Shown here piece by piece: positions 14,312 through 25,344 of a DNA stretch of 64,000 nt. The DNA is from a bacterium (GTDB lineage: Bacteria; Desulfobacterota; Binatia; HRBIN30; CADEER01): NCBI GenBank assembly GCA_019637795.1, contig JAHBUY010000003.1:691409-755408 (forward strand). Direction: 5' to 3'. The notes beneath the pieces were generated by a model, which saw nothing but the letters and a program-made list of their open reading frames with translations, was not told where the DNA came from and did no database searches. Both the position numbers and the translations under genes were made by a program. The stretch's first letter is position 1. The number at the start of each line of letters is the position of its first letter.

Positions 14312-16630
14312 GTGGACGCCTACGCCCGTTTTCTCGTCCGCCGCGCCGGCCTGGTGCTCGTCGCGGTGGCGCTGGTCACCGTCTGGATCGGCCTCGGCCT
14401 GCGGCAGTTGCGCAGCGAGTTCAGCATCGAGGCGAGCCTGCCGGCGCACCATCCGCTGATCGAGATCGATCGGCAGATCCGGCGGCAGTTCGGCGGCCGC
14501 AACACCGTCATCGCGCTGATCGTGCCCCGCGAGGGCGACGTCTGGCGTCCGGAGGTGCTGGAGGTCGTGCAGCAGGCGACCTTCGCGGCGCTGCACCTCG
14601 AGGGCATCATGGCGCAGAACGTGGTCAGCCTGGCGGCGCCGAGCGTGCGCGTCGTCGACGACACCGACGGCCGGCTCGAGGTCAACTACCTCATGCACGA
14701 CGTGCCGCGGACGCCGGAGGCGGTGGCCGCGCTGCGCGCCCGGGTCGACGCCGACCCGCAGTTCCGCGGCATGCTGGTGACGCCGGACCAGCGCGGCGCG
14801 GTGCTGGTGCTCGACTTCTGGGACGGCAACGCCGGCATCGACATCGCCCACCGCGTCCTCGGCCTGCGCGACCAGTTCCGGGACCGCCCCGTCGACCTCT
14901 ACTTCGCCGGCGAGCCGATCATCGCCCTGACCGACGTCGAGCAGTCGCAGGAGGTGGCGCTGCGCATCCCCGCCACCTTCGTGGTGATCGCGCTCATGCT
15001 GCTGATCTCGTTCCGCAACCTGCAGGGGATGGTGATCCCCATGCTCACCGCGGTGCTGAGCACGATCTGGGGCCTCGGGCTCATGGGGCACACCGGATTG
15101 GTCATCGACACCTGGAACGTCGCCACGCCGGTGCTGCTCATCGCCGTCGCCGCCGGCCACTCGGCGCAGATGCTCAAGCGCTACATCGAGGAGGTGGAGC
15201 GGCTCGGCGACAACCACGCCGCGGTGATCAGCTCGACGGTCACCATGGGGCCGGTGATGATCGCCGCCGGCGGCGTCGCCGCGCTCGGCTTCGCCGCCCT
15301 CAGCCTCACCGGCATCCCGGCCATCATGGGCTTCGGGCTGGCCTGCGCCTACGGCATCGCCAGCGTCGTCGTGCTGGAGATGACCTTCGTCCCGGCGCTG
15401 CGCTCGCTGCTGCCGGCGCCGCGGCCGATGCCGCGCCGCGACGGCCCGATCCAACGCCTGCTCGACGGCCTCGAGCAGGCGATCATGCGCCGCGGCGGCC
15501 GCGCGGTGCTGATCGGCACCGCCATCGCGGTGCTGCTGGCGATCGCCGGCGCGGCGCAGATCCGCACCTACGGCTCGACCAGCGAATACCTGGCGCACGG
15601 CAGCATCCCGCGCGACCACCTGGAGCAGATCCAGCAGCACTTTCCCGGCACCACGACCATGACGCTGCTCTACGAGGGGCCGCCGGAGAGCGCCAAGAGC
15701 CTGGCCGAGCTGCAGCACCTGGACGGCCTGCGCGCCGAGCTCGAGCGCGATCCGGTGGTCTGGCGCACCGCCTCGCTGGTCGACCTGATCAAGACCCTGC
15801 ATCAGACGTTCAACGCCGACGCGCCCGATCCCTACCGGCTGCCGGACAGCCAGGAGCTGCTCTCGCAGTTGATGTTCCTCGGCGACTCGCCGGCCTTCGA
15901 GCGCTTCATCGACCGCGAGTACGCGCACTCGCTGCTGGTCGCCTACCTGCGCAGCGACGACTCCGCCCAGGTGGGCCCGCTCATCGAGCGCGCCCGCGCC
16001 TGGGTCGCGGCGCATCCGCCGCCGCCGGGCATGCGGGTACTGATCGCCGGCGGCGCCGGTCCGACCGTGGTGGCGGTCAACCAGCACACCACCCACACCA
16101 AGGTGCTCAACATCCTGCTGGTGCTGACGGCGATCTACCTCGTCTCGTCGCTGGTGCTGCGCTCGCCGCTCGGCGGCCTGTACGTGATCACGCCGATCGC
16201 CCTCAGCATGGTCCTGCTGTTCGGGCTGCTCGGCTGGATCGGCATCCGCCTCGACATGGGATCGTCCTCGGTGCTCGCCATCGCCGCCGGCATCGGCGCC
16301 GACTACGCCATCTACTTCCTCTACCGCCTGCGCGAGGAACGGGCGCGGGCCAGCGACGATGGCGCGGCGCTGCACGTCGCGATGCAGACCTCCGGCCGCG
16401 CCGTCATCTTCGTCGCCACCAGCATCGGCGCCGGCTTTCTCGCCATGGGTCTGTTCTCGCGCTTCTTCGGCCTGCGCCTGTTCGGGACCCTGATGCCGCT
16501 CGCCATGGCGGTCTCCTGTCTCGCGGCGCTGTCGCTCATGCCGGTGCTCGTGCTGCGCACCCGCCCGGCTTTCATCTTCGGCCGCCGCCGCGCCGCCGCC
16601 GCCGGCGAGCGCCGGCCGGCGCTGGGCTGA
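14312..16630 (+). CDS. RND superfamily (MMPL/HpnN-type) exporter
   Basis: A 772-residue protein with the duplicated RND plan: one membrane helix, a periplasmic loop of about 200 residues, then five helices, repeated once. Membrane stretches are obvious (for example VVIALMLLISFRNLQGMVIPML and VLNILLVLTAIYLVSSLVL). The second half carries GIGADYAIYFLYRLREE, the proton-relay-type motif; the first half has AAGHSAQMLKRYIEE at the same place. MMPL-type proteins move lipids, hopanoids or hydrophobic compounds to the periplasm or outer membrane. A GTG start at 14312 with GGAG at 14303-14306 is used. No adaptor or outer-membrane channel is adjacent. Confidence 0.9.
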   Translation: MDAYARFLVRRAGLVLVAVALVTVWIGLGLRQLRSEFSIEASLPAHHPLIEIDRQIRRQFGGRNTVIALIVPREGDVWRPEVLEVVQQATFAALHLEGIMAQNVVSLAAPSVRVVDDTDGRLEVNYLMHDVPRTPEAVAALRARVDADPQFRGMLVTPDQRGAVLVLDFWDGNAGIDIAHRVLGLRDQFRDRPVDLYFAGEPIIALTDVEQSQEVALRIPATFVVIALMLLISFRNLQGMVIPMLTAVLSTIWGLGLMGHTGLVIDTWNVATPVLLIAVAAGHSAQMLKRYIEEVERLGDNHAAVISSTVTMGPVMIAAGGVAALGFAALSLTGIPAIMGFGLACAYGIASVVVLEMTFVPALRSLLPAPRPMPRRDGPIQRLLDGLEQAIMRRGGRAVLIGTAIAVLLAIAGAAQIRTYGSTSEYLAHGSIPRDHLEQIQQHFPGTTTMTLLYEGPPESAKSLAELQHLDGLRAELERDPVVWRTASLVDLIKTLHQTFNADAPDPYRLPDSQELLSQLMFLGDSPAFERFIDREYAHSLLVAYLRSDDSAQVGPLIERARAWVAAHPPPPGMRVLIAGGAGPTVVAVNQHTTHTKVLNILLVLTAIYLVSSLVLRSPLGGLYVITPIALSMVLLFGLLGWIGIRLDMGSSSVLAIAAGIGADYAIYFLYRLREERARASDDGAALHVAMQTSGRAVIFVATSIGAGFLAMGLFSRFFGLRLFGTLMPLAMAVSCLAALSLMPVLVLRTRPAFIFGRRRAAAAGERRPALG

Positions 16631-16650
16631 CGCCGCGTCCGCCGAGCGCG

Positions 16651-17499
16651 TCAGCGGTCGGCGTCGGCGAGCAGTTGCCGCAGGCCGGCCAGGGGCACGC
16701 CGACGTCGGCGTGCCCCTGGCGCTGGCGGTACGCCGCGCCCTGGACGAGGGCGACCATGTGCCAGAACGGCAGGTGGGCGAGGAACGGGTCGGGATCGCA
16801 ATGCGCGCGGTAGCCGTCGAGATAGGCGGCGCGCTGCGCCGGCGTCATCGGCCAGCGATACCAGGTGCGGCCGAGGTCGTACTCGCTCGGCGCCACCGCC
16901 ACGGTTTCGAGATCGACCAGGCGGAGCTCGCCGTCGGGCCGGCAGACGATGTTGTCGGCGCAGTAGTCGCCGAGCGCCACCGTCGTCGTGCCGCGCGCCG
17001 GCGCGTGGCGCCGCGCCAGGCGCAGCAGCCCGCTCCCCTCGTGCTCGGCGAGGGAGCCGCCGGCGACGAGGGCGTCGAGGTCGCTGCGCAGCGCCGCGGC
17101 GCAGCGTCCCGCCGCCTGCGCGGGGTCGGCGTCGGAGCGGGCGCGCGCGTGCACCCGCGCCTGCGCCGCGCCGCAGCGCCGCAGCAGCGCCGCCGGCCAT
17201 CCGGCGGCGGCGAGCGGCTGGCCTTCGACCCATTCGGTCAGCAGCGCCTCGCCGCCGTGCGCGATCAGTCGGGGCGCCAGCGCCCCGAGGTCGTCGATCA
17301 GCGCCGCCACCCGCGCCGCCGTGGCGGCCTCGAGCGTGCGCACGCCCTTCAACGTGCGGCCATCGGCGAAGCGCAGCCGGAAGGCGGTGGCGACCCGCGC
17401 CGGGCCGCGACGCGACAGCGGAATGGCGGCGACCAGCGGGCGCCCCACCGCCTCCACCAGCGCGGCGAGATCCGCGCCGAGCTCCGCTGCGGCCGTCAT
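16651..17499 (-). CDS. APH-like phosphotransferase, paralogue of the 3637 gene
   Basis: About 282 residues with the kinase-like core. LKGVRTLEAATAARV is the nucleotide-binding Lys region, LGDYCADNIV is the catalytic loop with Asp and Asn but Leu-Gly in place of the usual His, and LVDLE is the metal-binding Asp segment. EYDLGRTWYRWPMTPAQRAAYLDGY closely parallels the protein at 3637-4428, so the two share a subfamily. The substrate is unknown. ATG 17499 is preferred to an alternative at 17535 because a TTGGCG/TCTAGA promoter fits it exactly. It converges on the exporter gene and diverges from the acyltransferase. Confidence 0.75.
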   Translation of the reverse strand: MTAAAELGADLAALVEAVGRPLVAAIPLSRRGPARVATAFRLRFADGRTLKGVRTLEAATAARVAALIDDLGALAPRLIAHGGEALLTEWVEGQPLAAAGWPAALLRRCGAAQARVHARARSDADPAQAAGRCAAALRSDLDALVAGGSLAEHEGSGLLRLARRHAPARGTTTVALGDYCADNIVCRPDGELRLVDLETVAVAPSEYDLGRTWYRWPMTPAQRAAYLDGYRAHCDPDPFLAHLPFWHMVALVQGAAYRQRQGHADVGVPLAGLRQLLADADR

Positions 17500-17535
17500 C
17501 GCGCTCTCTAGAGCAGATGCGCCGGCCGTCGCCAA
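17500..17535 (-). promoter_or_regulatory. Putative promoter of phosphotransferase with palindrome
   Basis: On the minus strand TTGGCG (17535-17530), 17 bases, TCTAGA (17512-17507), then seven bases to the ATG at 17499. The -10 box lies in the 12-bp inverted repeat GCTCT-CT-AGAGC (17503-17514) placed between the two divergent start codons, which could be a regulator site. Confidence 0.48.
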
Positions 17536-19682
17536 TCGCGCCCGCCCCGCGCTTCCGCTCTCCGGCGGCGCCGGCTACGCTCGCGACCTTGCGCCAGCCC
17601 GCCACCCGCCCCACGGCCGCCGCCGTCACCGCCGACTGGTCGGGACGCTTCCGGCCGGACATCGAGGGACTGCGCGGCCTCGCGGTGGTGCCGGTGGTGC
17701 TCTATCACGCCGCGGTGCCGGGATTCGCCGGCGGCTACGTCGGCGTCGACGTGTTCTTCGTCCTCTCCGGCTACCTGATCACCGGCCTGCTGCTGCGCGA
17801 AGCCGCGGCGACGGGCGCCGTCGCGCTGGCGGCGTTCTACGCCCGGCGCGCCCGCCGCATCCTGCCGGCGGCGGCGCTGGTGCTGGTGGCGACGCTGCTC
17901 GCGTCGGCGCTGTGCCTGCCGCCGGTGCGCGTACCGGACATCGCGGTCGACGGCGGCTGGGCGGCCCTGTTCTCGGCCAACCTCCGCTTCGCCCTGCAGG
18001 CGACGGACTACCTGCAGGCCGACCGCGCCCCGTCGCCGCTCCTCCACTACTGGTCGCTCGGCGTCGAGGAGCAGTTCTATCTCCTGTGGCCGGCGCTCGT
18101 CCTGCTCGTCGTGCGGCGGCGCGGCAACGGCGCGGCGCGTGCCGGAGCGCTCGCGTTCGCGGTCGCCGGCGCCTCGTTCGCCCTGTCGCTGCGCCTGACG
18201 GCGACGAACCTCCCCTGGGCCTTCTTCTCCCTGCCGACGCGCGCCTGGGAGCTCGCCCTCGGCGCGCTGCTCGCCGTCGCCGACGCGCGCCGCGTCGCGC
18301 TGCCGCGCGGGCTCGCCGCCCTGGCGGGCTGGAGCGGCGCGGCGCTGGTCGGCATCGCGGTGGGGTCGCTCTCCGCCGCGACGCCGTTCCCCGGCACCGC
18401 CGCCCTGCTGCCGACCGTCGGCACCGCGCTGCTGATCGCCGCCGGCGGGCAGGCGCCGCCGGCGGCGCCGAGCCGGCTGCTGGCGACGCCGGTGCCGCGC
18501 TTCATCGGGCGGATCTCGTACTCGCTCTATCTGTGGAGCTGGCCGCTGCTGGTCATTCCCGCCGGCGCGGCGGACGCGCCGCTGCCGCTGTGGCAGCGCC
18601 TGGCGCTCGCCGCCCTCGCCGTTCCGCTCGCCGCCGCCAGTCAGCAGCTCGTCGAGCAGCCGCTGCGACGCGGGCGGGGCATCGGGACGGTACCCGCCCG
18701 CAATCTGGCGTACGCGGCGGCGCTGTCGGTCGCCGTCGTCGCCGTCGCCCTCGCCACCTACGGCGGCGCGCGCTGGCGGCTCGGCGGCCGCGGCGTCGAC
18801 AGCGCCGCGGCGCCGCCCGCGGCCCTGGTGCCGCTGCTCAGCGGACCGCTGCCGGACGATGTCCACCCTTCGCTCGCCGAGGTGGCGGCGGACATCGCGC
18901 GCCTCTATCCCGACAAGTGCCACCTCGGGGCGCGGGAGACGGAGGGCGCCGCCTGCGCCTACGGCGCGCCGGCATCGTCGCGCACCGTGGTGCTGTTCGG
19001 CGACTCGCACGCCGCGAACTGGTTTCCGGCCCTCGAGCCGATCGCCGCGGCGCGCGGCTGGCGCCTGCTGGCGCGCACCAAGTCGGCCTGCACCGCCGCC
19101 GACGTACCGGTCTGGAACTGGAGCCTCAAGCGCGTCTACGCCGAGTGCGCGACGTGGCGCGAGGGCGTGCTGCGCGCCATCGAGGCGGCGCCGCCGGCGC
19201 TCGTCGTCCTCGCCGCGGTGCGGACGGCGGCGGTGGTCGCCGACGGCCGGGTGATCGACGGCCCGCAGCGGGAGCGCGCCTGGGCGGACGGGCTGGCGCG
19301 GACGATCCGCCGCATCGCGGCCACCGGCGCCGCCGTCGTGATGATCCTCGACACGCCGCGCCCGGCCGGCGACCTGCCGACCTGCCTGTCGAAGCACGCC
19401 GACGACGTCGCCGCGTGCGCGACCGCGCGCTCGCAGGCCGTCGACGAGCACTGGCGCGCCCTCGAGCGCGCCACCGCCACGGACGCCGGCGCGTCGGTCA
19501 TCGATCCCACCGACTGGGTGTGCCCGGGCGATCCCTGCCCGCCGGTGATCTCGTCGCGCATCGTCTTCCGCGACGACCATCACCTGTCGACCGCCTTCGT
19601 CACGCTTCTCGCCTCGCGGCTGGCGAATGCCCTGCCCGCGGACGGATCGATCGCCGCCGGCGGACGCGCGGCGGCGCCGTAG
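17517..19682 (+). CDS. Acyltransferase 3 (OafA-like) with C-terminal SGNH domain
   Basis: A 721-residue inner-membrane protein. Residues about 45-430 are the acyltransferase-3 domain: RPDIEGLRGLAVVPVVLYHA carries the catalytic-type His in the first helix, GGYVGVDVFFVLSGYLIT follows, and about ten membrane helices are predictable. The C-terminal 250 residues form an SGNH-like domain: LFGDSHAANW gives Gly-Asp-Ser and FRDDHHLS gives the Asp/His pair. Such fusions O-acetylate lipopolysaccharide, peptidoglycan or exopolysaccharide. The exact start is uncertain because the first 40 residues are unstructured; ATG 17517 is the longest option and lies only 17 bases from the divergent gene. Confidence 0.88.
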   Translation: MRRPSPIAPAPRFRSPAAPATLATLRQPATRPTAAAVTADWSGRFRPDIEGLRGLAVVPVVLYHAAVPGFAGGYVGVDVFFVLSGYLITGLLLREAAATGAVALAAFYARRARRILPAAALVLVATLLASALCLPPVRVPDIAVDGGWAALFSANLRFALQATDYLQADRAPSPLLHYWSLGVEEQFYLLWPALVLLVVRRRGNGAARAGALAFAVAGASFALSLRLTATNLPWAFFSLPTRAWELALGALLAVADARRVALPRGLAALAGWSGAALVGIAVGSLSAATPFPGTAALLPTVGTALLIAAGGQAPPAAPSRLLATPVPRFIGRISYSLYLWSWPLLVIPAGAADAPLPLWQRLALAALAVPLAAASQQLVEQPLRRGRGIGTVPARNLAYAAALSVAVVAVALATYGGARWRLGGRGVDSAAAPPAALVPLLSGPLPDDVHPSLAEVAADIARLYPDKCHLGARETEGAACAYGAPASSRTVVLFGDSHAANWFPALEPIAAARGWRLLARTKSACTAADVPVWNWSLKRVYAECATWREGVLRAIEAAPPALVVLAAVRTAAVVADGRVIDGPQRERAWADGLARTIRRIAATGAAVVMILDTPRPAGDLPTCLSKHADDVAACATARSQAVDEHWRALERATATDAGASVIDPTDWVCPGDPCPPVISSRIVFRDDHHLSTAFVTLLASRLANALPADGSIAAGGRAAAP

Positions 19683-19713
19683 CCGCATCGCCCGCGGCGA
19701 CGGGCGCGGAGGA

Positions 19714-20493
19714 TCACGGCTCGCGGTCGCGGCCGTGCTCGTCGATGCCCCACAGGCGTCGCATCCGGCGCGCGAACTCGTCGCGCTGCGCGGCGCTCAT
19801 GCGGGCGCCGTGCAGGGCGAAGAAGCGCCGGATGCCGGCGCGCATCGCGTCGCCGCGGTGCATGCCGAGGCGCGGCCCGCGATGCCGGTGGTGGCGGACC
19901 AACGCCGCGTGCAGCGGCGCGTAGCGCAGCCCCCCGTGCAGGCTCAGGCGGATGCCGAAGTCCATGTCGTTGGCGGCCGGCAGCGTCTCGTCGAAACCGC
20001 CGACCGCCCGGAAGACGGCGGCGCGCAGGATGATGTTCGAGCCGACGAGGCCGGGATTGCGGGTGAGGAACGCCGCCGGATCGAGCGCCGCCGGCGCCGC
20101 CTTCCCCGGCCGCTCGCTGCCGTCCTCGTCGTCGACGTACAGGATGTCGGTGCACAGGACGTCGAGCCCGTCGGCGGCGATGCGCGCCAGCGCGCTCGCC
20201 AGGTAGGTCGGCAGCCAGTCGTCGTCGTCGTCGAGGAACGCCAGCAGCGGGCCGCGGGCGCGCGCCGCGCCGCAGTTGCGCGCCCCGCTGGCGCCGCGGG
20301 CGTGGTCGTTGCGCACCACCCGCACGGCTGGGTCGTCGAGCGCCCGCGGCGCCGCGGCGGCGCGCCCGTCGTCGACGACGATGATCTCGGTCGGCGGCCG
20401 CGTCTGCGCGCACACCGAGGCGAGAGCGCGCCGCAGGAGGAGCGGACGGTCGCAGGTGGGAATGATGACGCTGACCCCCTCACCGTCTCGCAC
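19714..20493 (-). CDS. Family 2 glycosyltransferase
   Basis: A 259-residue GT-A enzyme: VSVIIPTCDRPLLLRRAL, EIIVVDDG and LAFLDDDDDWLPTYL are the nucleotide-sugar and metal-binding motifs, and ANDMDFGIRLSLHG is the acceptor/catalytic region. It has no membrane span. It sits between the acyltransferase and the ABC exporter, so it probably builds a surface glycan. The GTG at 20493 is supported by TTGCGC 35 bases upstream and TAGGAG at the -10 position. It is convergent with the acyltransferase, 31 bases apart. Confidence 0.88.
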   Translation of the reverse strand: MRDGEGVSVIIPTCDRPLLLRRALASVCAQTRPPTEIIVVDDGRAAAAPRALDDPAVRVVRNDHARGASGARNCGAARARGPLLAFLDDDDDWLPTYLASALARIAADGLDVLCTDILYVDDEDGSERPGKAAPAALDPAAFLTRNPGLVGSNIILRAAVFRAVGGFDETLPAANDMDFGIRLSLHGGLRYAPLHAALVRHHRHRGPRLGMHRGDAMRAGIRRFFALHGARMSAAQRDEFARRMRRLWGIDEHGRDREP

Positions 20494-20499
20494 GCCGCT

Positions 20500-20528
20500 C
20501 TCCTACGGCCTCGCCCCGCGGCGCGCAA
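20500..20528 (-). promoter_or_regulatory. Putative promoter of GT2 gene, leaderless geometry
   Basis: TTGCGC (20528-20523), 17 bases, TAGGAG (20505-20500), six bases, then the GTG at 20493. TAGGAG could alternatively serve as a Shine-Dalgarno sequence. Confidence 0.35.
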
Positions 20529-20738
20529 GGAACGGGGACCGCCAACCGCACCCGCCGCGGGCCGCCGCGGGTGGCCGCAGGTGGCGTCTGCGACTGCTGG
20601 CGGCGTGGCTGCGTGGCCGTCGCGCGCGGCCGCGGAGACACGCTCCGCCCGCCGCACACTACGAACGACAGGCAGGTGATCCGACTGCGCGCTTCGCGGC
20701 AATCCGGCTTGCGCGCCGGGAGCATACGGGATAGCGCG

Positions 20739-22583
<1,845 letters not shown>

Positions 22584-22615
22584 GCGCGGATGGCATCGCC
22601 ATCGGCACCGCCACC

Positions 22616-23809
22616 ATGACCGCCCTGCTGACCATTTTTCTCGTCGCCGCCGCGCTGCTCTGGCTGTCGGTCTTCGGCTACCTGCTGGCGCTCCTCGCCC
22701 TGGCCGGCCACCGCCACTGGCGGCGCCAGCCGGTGAGCGAGCTGCCGCCGATCGCCGTGCTGATGGCGACGCTGAACGAGATCGACGACATCGACGCCAA
22801 GCTCGCCGAGCTGGCGCGCTGCGACTACCCGGCGGGACGGCTGCGCCTGGTGATCGTCGACGGCGGGTCGACCGACGGCACCGTGGCCCGCATCGAGGCG
22901 GCGCGGGCGGCCGGCGTGCCGATCGAGCTCCTGCGCCCCCCGCAGACGCAGACCAAGCTGGAGCAGCTACGCTTCGCCCTCGAGCAGGTCGACGAGGAGT
23001 TGGTGGTCACCACCGACGCCGACACCGCGCTCGATCCCGGCTGCGTCCGCGCCCTGGTCGAGCTGCTGGTGAGCGACCCGTCCACCGCGGTGGTCGGCGC
23101 GCGGGTGCGGCCGGGGACGGACCTGCTCGAGGAGCGCGTCTACTGGTGGTTCCTGAACTCGTTGTGGTGGCTCGAGGGCGAGGCGCTGTCGGCGGCGATC
23201 GTCTCCGGTGTCTGTTACGCCGTGCGCCGCTCGGTCGTGCTCGCCGCGCCACGCGCCGAGGGCGCCGACGACGTCCTCTTCGCGCTCGCCGCCGGCGCGC
23301 ACGGCCACGGCGTGCGCCTGTGCCGCGCCGCCGGCGCGGTCGAGACGCGCGTCCCCCACACCCTCGCCGAGTTCGTCAGTTTCCGCCGCCGCCGCGGCGC
23401 CGGCTACCTCGGCGCGCTGGTCGCGCCGCTGCCGGCGCACGGGGTGAACGGCTGGCGCCTGGCCCGCGCCGTCCGCCTCTTCCACTTCATGGTCTCGCCC
23501 TTCATCGCCGGCGGTCTGCTGCTGCTGGGGCTGGCGCTGCTCGCCGCCGGACACTGGACCTGGCCGCTGCTCGCTGGCGCGGCCTTCGTGCTGCCGATCG
23601 CCGCGGCGCTCTTCGCCTCGCGCACGCTGGCCGCGCTCGGCGTCTCGCGGATGCGGCTGGGCCTCGCCGCGGTGCGCCTGGTCGGCCTGCTCTGGGTCTC
23701 GGTGCTGATGACCCCGCGGGCGATGCCGATCTCGCCCCGCCGCACCGCCGCGACCGGCGCCGACGCCACCGTGCGGCGCGGCGAGGAATCGCCTGCCTCC
23801 GACTGCTGA
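22616..23809 (+). CDS. Membrane-bound family 2 glycosyltransferase
   Basis: A 397-residue protein with an N-terminal membrane helix (LLTIFLVAAALLWLSVFGYLLALLALAG), a GT-A catalytic domain (IAVLMATLNE, VIVDGGSTDGT, TTDADTALD, then SFRRRRGAGYLGAL in the Q/RXXRW position) and three to four C-terminal membrane helices. It resembles processive or polyisoprenyl-linked glycosyltransferases. The ATG at 22616 is used; a TTG at 22580 would overlap the ABC stop (TTGA) and add 12 residues. It forms a two-gene unit with the ABC exporter. Confidence 0.85.
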   Translation: MTALLTIFLVAAALLWLSVFGYLLALLALAGHRHWRRQPVSELPPIAVLMATLNEIDDIDAKLAELARCDYPAGRLRLVIVDGGSTDGTVARIEAARAAGVPIELLRPPQTQTKLEQLRFALEQVDEELVVTTDADTALDPGCVRALVELLVSDPSTAVVGARVRPGTDLLEERVYWWFLNSLWWLEGEALSAAIVSGVCYAVRRSVVLAAPRAEGADDVLFALAAGAHGHGVRLCRAAGAVETRVPHTLAEFVSFRRRRGAGYLGALVAPLPAHGVNGWRLARAVRLFHFMVSPFIAGGLLLLGLALLAAGHWTWPLLAGAAFVLPIAAALFASRTLAALGVSRMRLGLAAVRLVGLLWVSVLMTPRAMPISPRRTAATGADATVRRGEESPASDC

Positions 23810-23949
23810 GGCCCTCGCGGCCGCTGCGCGCTCGCCGCGGCACCTGCCGACATCGCCGGCTGGACGGACCGTGCCACCGTGGTAAGGAAGGTGCACCACG
23901 CAGACCACGCGCACAGGAGGCCCGCGCTCCTGCGCGAAGGAGACCGGCC

Positions 23950-24162
23950 ATGGCGGAAAGCGTCTACAAGGTCATCGAACTGGTGGGCACCAGCACCGAA
24001 TCGTGGGAGAAGGCCGCGACGGCGGCGGTGAAGCGGGCGTCGAAGACGCTGCGCGACCTGCGCGTCGCCGAGGTCGTCGAGCTCGACATGGCGCTGGAGA
24101 AGGGCAAGGTCGCCGTGTTCCGCGCCAAGGTGCGGGTCTCGTTCAAATACGAGGACCGCTGA
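23950..24162 (+). CDS. Dodecin family flavin-binding protein
   Basis: A 70-residue protein, the normal dodecin size. MAESVYKVIELVGTSTESWEKAATAAVKRASKTL is the family start, and VVELDMALEKGKVAVFRAKVRVSFKYE forms the sheet. Dodecins are dodecameric shells that store riboflavin, FMN or CoA; the trimer interface Trp19 is present (ESWE). GAAGGAG precedes the ATG by six to seven bases. It is a single gene followed by a hairpin. Confidence 0.93.
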   Translation: MAESVYKVIELVGTSTESWEKAATAAVKRASKTLRDLRVAEVVELDMALEKGKVAVFRAKVRVSFKYEDR

Positions 24163-24163
24163 C

Positions 24164-24183
24164 GCGGGGCGAGCGAGCCCCGC
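24164..24183. terminator. Bidirectional hairpin between dodecin and GT4 genes
   Basis: GCGGGGC and GCCCCGC flank a six-base loop, two bases after the dodecin stop. The converging GT4 gene ends 24 bases further on. No T tract follows. Confidence 0.5.
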
Positions 24184-24207
24184 CGCCGCTCGCCCGCCCG
24201 GGGCCGC

Positions 24208-25344
24208 CTACGCGGCGCCGCGCCGCGACGCGCCCGAGCGCGACTGCGCCAGCACCGTCTCGTAGAGCTGCTCGAGGGTGCGGGCGGAGCGTTGGAATTC
24301 GTGCTGGCTGGCGCGCTCGAGGCTGCGGCGGGCGCCGGCGGCGAGCAGCGCCGGGGCGTCGAGCAGCGCATCGATGTGCGCCGCGAGGTCGTCCACGTCG
24401 CCCGGGCGGAAGCGGAACTCGGGCCCCGACGCGAACGCGCGCGAGGCGCTGTCGGGCGCATCGGCGACCAGCACCGGCAGGCCGGCGGCCATGGCGTCGA
24501 CCACCGCCATGCCCTCGAGCTCGACCTCGCCGGCGTGGATGAACAGCGTCGCCTCGTCGTAGAGCTGCTGCAGGCGTTCGTCGCTCACGTAGCCGAACTC
24601 CACCGGCAGTCCGCGCTTGGCGGCGCGCGCCCGCAGGCGCGCCTCGAGGTGGCCGGCGCCGGCGACCACCAACCGGACCTGCTCGCGATGCCGGCAGCGC
24701 GCCACCGCATCGATGATCACGTCCTGCCGCTTCTCCGGCGCCAGGCGGCCGACGCACAGCAGCAGGTAGGGCGGCGGGCGGCGCTCGCGCCGCGGCGCGC
24801 GCGGCCGCGGCGTCACATGGGCGCCATTGGAGATCACCCAGGTCGGCGTCGTCAGGCCATACTGCCGCAGCCGCTCGGCCGCGAACGGCGATGGCACGAC
24901 CACGGCGTCCGAGGGCTCGAAGAAGCGCCGGATCCACCAGCGGTGCATCCAGGCGACGATGCGCGGTGAGCGGATGCCGATGTTGTAGACGAAATTCTCG
25001 GGCTGGACGTGAAAGGCGGTGACCAGCGGCACCCCCATCCGTCGGGCGATCTTCACCGCCGCCATGCCGAAGTAGAAGGGAAACTGGACGTGCACCAGGT
25101 CGACGCTGGCGAAGACGCGCTCCAGGATGTCGCGCGACGGCCAGCCGAAGGTGATGCGGTTCTCACGCATGGCGCGGATGGGCACCTGGAACCCGGGCAC
25201 GCACACCTTGCCGGGGGCCGGGGCGCCCGTGGCGACGACGGTGACCTCGTGGCGGCGGCGCAGCGCCTCGACGAAGCGCACCCCGGTGACCGCGCCGCCC
25301 GAGATGCCGTCTTCGTATGTGTCGGTGACGAACGCGATCCGCAT
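24208..25344 (-). CDS. Family 4 glycosyltransferase
   Basis: A 378-residue GT-B enzyme. MRIAFVTDTYEDGISGGAVTGVRFVEALRRR is a GT4 N-terminus with the GG substrate loop, FHVQPENFVYNIGIRSPRI is the acceptor side, LLLCVGRLAPEKRQDVIIDA is the donor-binding core, and GEVELEGMAVVDAMAAGLPVLVADAPD is the E-X7-E-like region. It probably adds a sugar to a membrane lipid or O-antigen precursor. The start at 25344 fits this N-terminus; a 69-residue upstream extension is compositionally unlike the protein and is rejected. Confidence 0.88.
   Translation of the reverse strand: MRIAFVTDTYEDGISGGAVTGVRFVEALRRRHEVTVVATGAPAPGKVCVPGFQVPIRAMRENRITFGWPSRDILERVFASVDLVHVQFPFYFGMAAVKIARRMGVPLVTAFHVQPENFVYNIGIRSPRIVAWMHRWWIRRFFEPSDAVVVPSPFAAERLRQYGLTTPTWVISNGAHVTPRPRAPRRERRPPPYLLLCVGRLAPEKRQDVIIDAVARCRHREQVRLVVAGAGHLEARLRARAAKRGLPVEFGYVSDERLQQLYDEATLFIHAGEVELEGMAVVDAMAAGLPVLVADAPDSASRAFASGPEFRFRPGDVDDLAAHIDALLDAPALLAAGARRSLERASQHEFQRSARTLEQLYETVLAQSRSGASRRGAA

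Noticed and set aside
14039..17662. Very long minus-strand open frame (about 1200 codons) over the exporter
   Set aside because: It is antisense to the well-supported MMPL, TetR and phosphotransferase genes, its product is low-complexity (Arg/Ala/Gly/His) and high GC makes stop-free antisense frames common here.
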